Of a stretch of DNA of 34,649 nucleotides, positions 32,182 to 34,649 are shown one piece after another. A program made the position numbers and the translations under genes. The notes beneath the pieces were generated by a model that saw only the letters and a program-made list of their open reading frames with translations, ran no database searches and was not told where the DNA came from. Position 1 is the stretch's first letter. Each line of letters begins with the position of its first letter. This DNA comes from Oscillospiraceae bacterium (lineage in GTDB: Bacteria > Bacillota > Clostridia > Oscillospirales > Acutalibacteraceae). The stretch is taken from positions 1 through 34,649 of the forward strand of contig JAITDE010000078.1 of assembly GCA_031282735.1 (NCBI GenBank), in the 5' to 3' direction.

Positions 32182-33648
32182 ATGATGAAATCCATTTGGA
32201 AGCGTCTCTTGGCAATCACTTGCGCACTGATCCTCCTCTTCGGTTGTGTTGCCGTTTACGGCTTCGCGGAAGATGAAGAAGCGGAAACCGCACCCGTCTA
32301 CACGCAACTCAAATTCAACGACGGCAAGTTCAAAATCATCCAAATCGCCGACTTGCAGGAAGCTTGGATCACCAGTTCCCTCACCAAAGAATTTTTGGTG
32401 GATTTGGCCGAAAAAGAAAACCCCGACCTCTTTGTGCTCACTGGCGACAACATCGCCGACGGTGCGGCAAACCTCGGTTTGCAAGGTTTGAGCCGCCCAA
32501 TCGTCAACGCCTCCATCGACGCGTTCATGGATGTATTCGACGAAATTGGTGTTCCTGTTACCGCCGTTTTCGGCAACCACGACTCGGAATCCACGGGTGT
32601 CTCCCGCTTTGCGCAGCTGCAACGCTATGAAGATCACTCCAGCTTTGTGAAATTCCCGCACACAAAAGCGGACAACAACACAACAGGCACGCACTACGGC
32701 ACGCACAACCTCACCATCAAGGATTCCGCAGGCGAAACCGACGCTTATGTTCTTTGGCTGTTTGATTCGGGTGCGTATGCCATTGATACGGGTTACGACT
32801 GTGTGCAAACGCCGCAAATCAATTGGTTCAACACACAGCGCGCCGCACTCGGCAACTTGCCTTCCATCGCGTTCCAGCACATCGTCCCCATCGAAGTGTT
32901 CGATTACCTTGAGGAAGTCACGGTTGTTGACGGCGAACCCGCTCCCGCCGGCACGATCAGCAAGAATATTCTGAAAGCCGAATACAACACCGTCGTCTCC
33001 TATACGACCGAGAAAGACCACATCATTCGCCAGCCCGTTTTTGACGAAAGCGGCGAGAAAGTGCCTGTTATGGTGGAAGCCAAAGACGACGAAGGCAACA
33101 TAATCTACAACGAAGACGGCACGGTGAAAATGATCAAGAAAACCGACAGTTCCCTCACAGGACAGGACAAAACCGTCTATCAATACACCGATGGTTATGT
33201 CGGCACGACAAAATATTACAAGCTGCCCGCCGACACGGTTGGCGTGATGAACGAAGCGCCCTGCCCGGGTTGGTATAACTACGGTCAATTCACCGCGCTC
33301 AAAAACGCGGGGGTCAGTGCGTTGTTCTTTGGACACGATCATGTGAACACATATGAACTCAAAACCTCAGGCGGTCCCGATCTTGTGAACAGCCCGGCAA
33401 CCGGTTTTGGTTCTTACGGCGATGAAAACCGCGGTTATCGTGTGATTGAACTTGACGAAAGCGATTTGACCACCTACGATACCCATGTCGTCACCTACAA
33501 AAAATTCTATGAGGAGCAGGGCGGTCTGCTCGGTAGCATCAACGGTTTGCGTTTTTCGATGTTTAACTCGCTCGGCACTGCCGCAACAATTTTTGATTAC
33601 TTGGTGTTCAAAGGTCTCGTTTGGATCATCCGCGCACTAGGGATATAA
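32182..33648 (+). CDS. Secreted calcineurin-type metallophosphoesterase
   Basis: A 488-residue protein with an N-terminal signal sequence (hydrophobic residues 9-29; cleavage after GFA is likely, and LFGC at 19-22 is a possible but poor lipobox). Dimetal motifs are in order: IADLQ (D57), TGDN (D89), GNHDSE (N132, H133), FQHIVP and FFGHDHVN. The first motif has Gln in place of the usual His (DxQ, not DxH). An extra segment of about 90 residues (about 250-340) separates the FQH and GHDH motifs. The C terminus ends in a hydrophobic helix (TIFDYLVFKGLVWIIRAL), like the preceding PHP protein. AAAGGAG precedes the ATG. Probably co-transcribed with the PHP gene and closed by the terminator at 33679-33707. 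Confidence 0.9.
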   Translation: MMKSIWKRLLAITCALILLFGCVAVYGFAEDEEAETAPVYTQLKFNDGKFKIIQIADLQEAWITSSLTKEFLVDLAEKENPDLFVLTGDNIADGAANLGLQGLSRPIVNASIDAFMDVFDEIGVPVTAVFGNHDSESTGVSRFAQLQRYEDHSSFVKFPHTKADNNTTGTHYGTHNLTIKDSAGETDAYVLWLFDSGAYAIDTGYDCVQTPQINWFNTQRAALGNLPSIAFQHIVPIEVFDYLEEVTVVDGEPAPAGTISKNILKAEYNTVVSYTTEKDHIIRQPVFDESGEKVPVMVEAKDDEGNIIYNEDGTVKMIKKTDSSLTGQDKTVYQYTDGYVGTTKYYKLPADTVGVMNEAPCPGWYNYGQFTALKNAGVSALFFGHDHVNTYELKTSGGPDLVNSPATGFGSYGDENRGYRVIELDESDLTTYDTHVVTYKKFYEEQGGLLGSINGLRFSMFNSLGTAATIFDYLVFKGLVWIIRALGI

Positions 33649-33678
33649 TCTCCGCTTTTTCTCTTCAAAAGGCACAGC

Positions 33679-33707
33679 AAAAGCCCGTGAGATCTTTCAC
33701 GGGCTTT
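33679..33707 (+). terminator. Intrinsic terminator after the phosphoesterase pair
   Basis: AAAAGCCCGTGA (33679-33690) and TCACGGGCTTTT (33696-33707) are perfect 12-bp arms around a five-base loop. The A and T runs on both sides let it work in both directions. Confidence 0.9.
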
Positions 33708-33714
33708 TAGTGAC

Positions 33715-33927
33715 TGCGCAAATATAAATCAGTCTAAAAATGATCGCGCGCCCCTGCGGGGAGCACCCGCTTCTTTTCTTGAAAGAAAAGAAGCAAAAGA
33801 ACTTTTTCCCGCTTCGCGCTGTCATATTTAGCCCGCGCAAATATAAATCAGTCTAAAAACGACCGCGCGAAGCGAGTGCTCGCCGCAGGCGCGCGAAGCG
33901 GGTGCTCGCCGCAGGCGCGCGAAGCGG
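33715..33927. repeat. Composite palindromic repeat element with 26-bp tandem repeats
   Basis: In order: a partial unit (33715-33750), the linker CCCCTGCGGGGAGCACCCGC, an A/T hairpin (33770-33793), a full 65-bp palindrome (33810-33874), and a 26-bp tandem repeat (33865-33890 and 33891-33916 plus a partial third to 33927) built from GCGCGAAGCG, A/G, and GTGCTCGCCGCAGGC. It lies between convergent genes, like the copy at 29752-29933. Here the hairpin is inserted between two palindrome units, not at the end. Confidence 0.9.
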
Positions 33928-34089
33928 CAAGGATGTGAATGACGAATTATGTCACGTTTTGGAATTTGGGGCGGCTCACCACGGGTCGCCCCTTTCCCTA
34001 TAGTTATCGCTCTCTCCCTTTACGCTCCAACCGTCCTACCCTATCATCCTCATTTGGAGAATGTGCCGCAAAGCATAGCATCCGTTTCG
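33928..34089. other. Intergenic stretch with one weak hairpin
   Basis: Between the repeat element and the GH38-like gene I see only one short inverted repeat, GGGGCG (33968-33973) / CGCCCC (33987-33992), which could be a weak terminator. No supported gene or promoter is visible. Confidence 0.4.
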
Positions 34090-34649
34090 TCAACGGTCAT
34101 AGCTGGAAAAGGTCAATACGCCTTCATTGTTTGCTTTGGCGGCATCCAGACACTTCTGCGGATCTGTCTCTGCGGATAACTCCAACCGATAGCTGTACTG
34201 GTGAAAACCACCGAGGGATGCCTTGAAGTTGGTCTCCCAGAAATTATTCATCACCCATGCGTAGACAGCGTCGTCATTTCGTTGCGCCGGATCGCCCTGC
34301 AAGCGGATCGGATGAGCTTCCAGCGCTCCCATGGCGATCAACGGCGTGTCGGGCATCGACACAATGACCGACGCGCTATCGCTAACCCATGCCAAACCGT
34401 TTTGCAGGCAATAATAATCGGTGCAGCTTCCGGGAATCTGGTCAACGCGCGGACGAAGCACACAACCTGTTTTGTCCGCCCACAAAGTTGCCTGCTCTGA
34501 ATGAAACGGCAGAGCCAAATACAAGTTTTCGGGTTCCCAGACGCTTTTCTTATGTAACTGCAAATCCACATCCAGTCTAGGCAGATCATGGTACGCCGTC
34601 AGAATGACACGGCAAAGTTCCGTACCCTCCAACGCGTATTCAAGCAATA
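34090..34649 (-). CDS. GH38-like alpha-mannosidase, C-terminal part (runs off the window)
   Basis: The last 186 or so residues of a larger protein whose beginning lies beyond the right edge. The frame stays open to the end, and the first available start codon (TTG at 34647) is at the edge. The fragment has the look of the C-terminal beta domains of GH38 alpha-mannosidases and related DUF5054 proteins: YHDLPRLDVDLQLHKKSVWEPENLYLALPF, here given as its two halves YHDLPRLDVDLQ and WEPENLYLALPF, then QIPGSCTDYYCLQ, and YAWVMNNFWETNFKASLGG. The catalytic domain is out of view, so activity cannot be judged. It would extend the glycan-degrading theme of the GH31/GH89 locus, though it is 16 kb away. 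Confidence 0.7.
   Translation of the reverse strand, partial: LLEYALEGTELCRVILTAYHDLPRLDVDLQLHKKSVWEPENLYLALPFHSEQATLWADKTGCVLRPRVDQIPGSCTDYYCLQNGLAWVSDSASVIVSMPDTPLIAMGALEAHPIRLQGDPAQRNDDAVYAWVMNNFWETNFKASLGGFHQYSYRLELSAETDPQKCLDAAKANNEGVLTFSSYDR

Noticed and set aside
33865..33927. CRISPR-like array
   Set aside because: The 26-bp units are directly adjacent with no spacers and derive from the neighbouring palindrome; no cas genes are present.
1..34649. Prophage, insertion sequence or conjugative element genes
   Set aside because: No transposase, integrase, recombinase or phage structural gene is visible; the only mobile-like signals are the small palindromic repeats.

Overview
The window is a chromosomal segment of a Gram-positive-type anaerobe, most likely a gut-associated member of the Clostridia (Firmicutes/Bacillota). 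The evidence is gene order and content: tig-clpP-clpX; mreB-mreC-mreD-PBP2; nadD/yqeK-rsfS-comF; AGGAGG-type ribosome binding sites; sigma-A promoters; a lipobox protein; and carbohydrate genes of the GH31, GH89 and GH38 types with GPH/MFS transporters. Base composition is moderate. I see no phage, plasmid, transposase, CRISPR or tRNA/rRNA signature. Species or family cannot be named from the sequence alone.

Layout. 1-230: a strong promoter, a roughly 190-nt structured RNA (6S-like in shape) and a GC-rich terminator on the + strand. 280-5732 (minus): argG, then tig, clpP, clpX and a small unknown membrane protein. 5850-12052 (minus): a morphogenesis operon read as lipoprotein, mreB, mreC, class II aldolase, mreD, PBP2, from a good promoter at 12104-12133. 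The aldolase between mreC and mreD is unexpected. 12239-18083 (minus): a glycan locus with a GH89-like protein, a GH31 glycosidase and a GPH sugar symporter. The GH89-like protein appears to have lost both catalytic glutamates. 18329-22106 (minus): a tight housekeeping operon, nadD-yqeK fusion, rsfS, comF, M18 aminopeptidase. 22196-25594 (minus): a YtrB-like ABC exporter pair and a large MFS transporter with an unusual extracytoplasmic insert. 25768-29739 (plus): glmS, a CofE/FbiB-like amide ligase homologue and a membrane-anchored transglutaminase-like protein. 29968-30174 (minus): a 68-residue protein with an excellent ribosome binding site. 30175-30709: a dense regulatory interval with three + strand promoters, a structured RNA ending in a strong terminator, and a second hairpin that overlaps the promoter of the next gene. 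30710-33648 (plus): two secreted phosphoesterases (PHP type, then calcineurin type). 34090-end (minus): the C-terminal part of a GH38-like alpha-mannosidase.

Two interspersed repeat families tie the window together. One is an A/T-rich purine/pyrimidine hairpin found at gene 3' ends at about ten places. The other is a 65-bp imperfect palindrome with ends CGCTTCGCGC/GCGCGAAGCG, present in three full copies (18208-18272, 29752-29816, 33810-33874) plus several partial ones. The two often occur fused as a composite element in intergenic gaps.

The most promising leads for something undescribed are the composite repeat family, the leader/ncRNA region at 30350-30700 in front of the secreted phosphoesterase pair, the catalytically altered GH89 protein, and the aldolase inside the mre operon.
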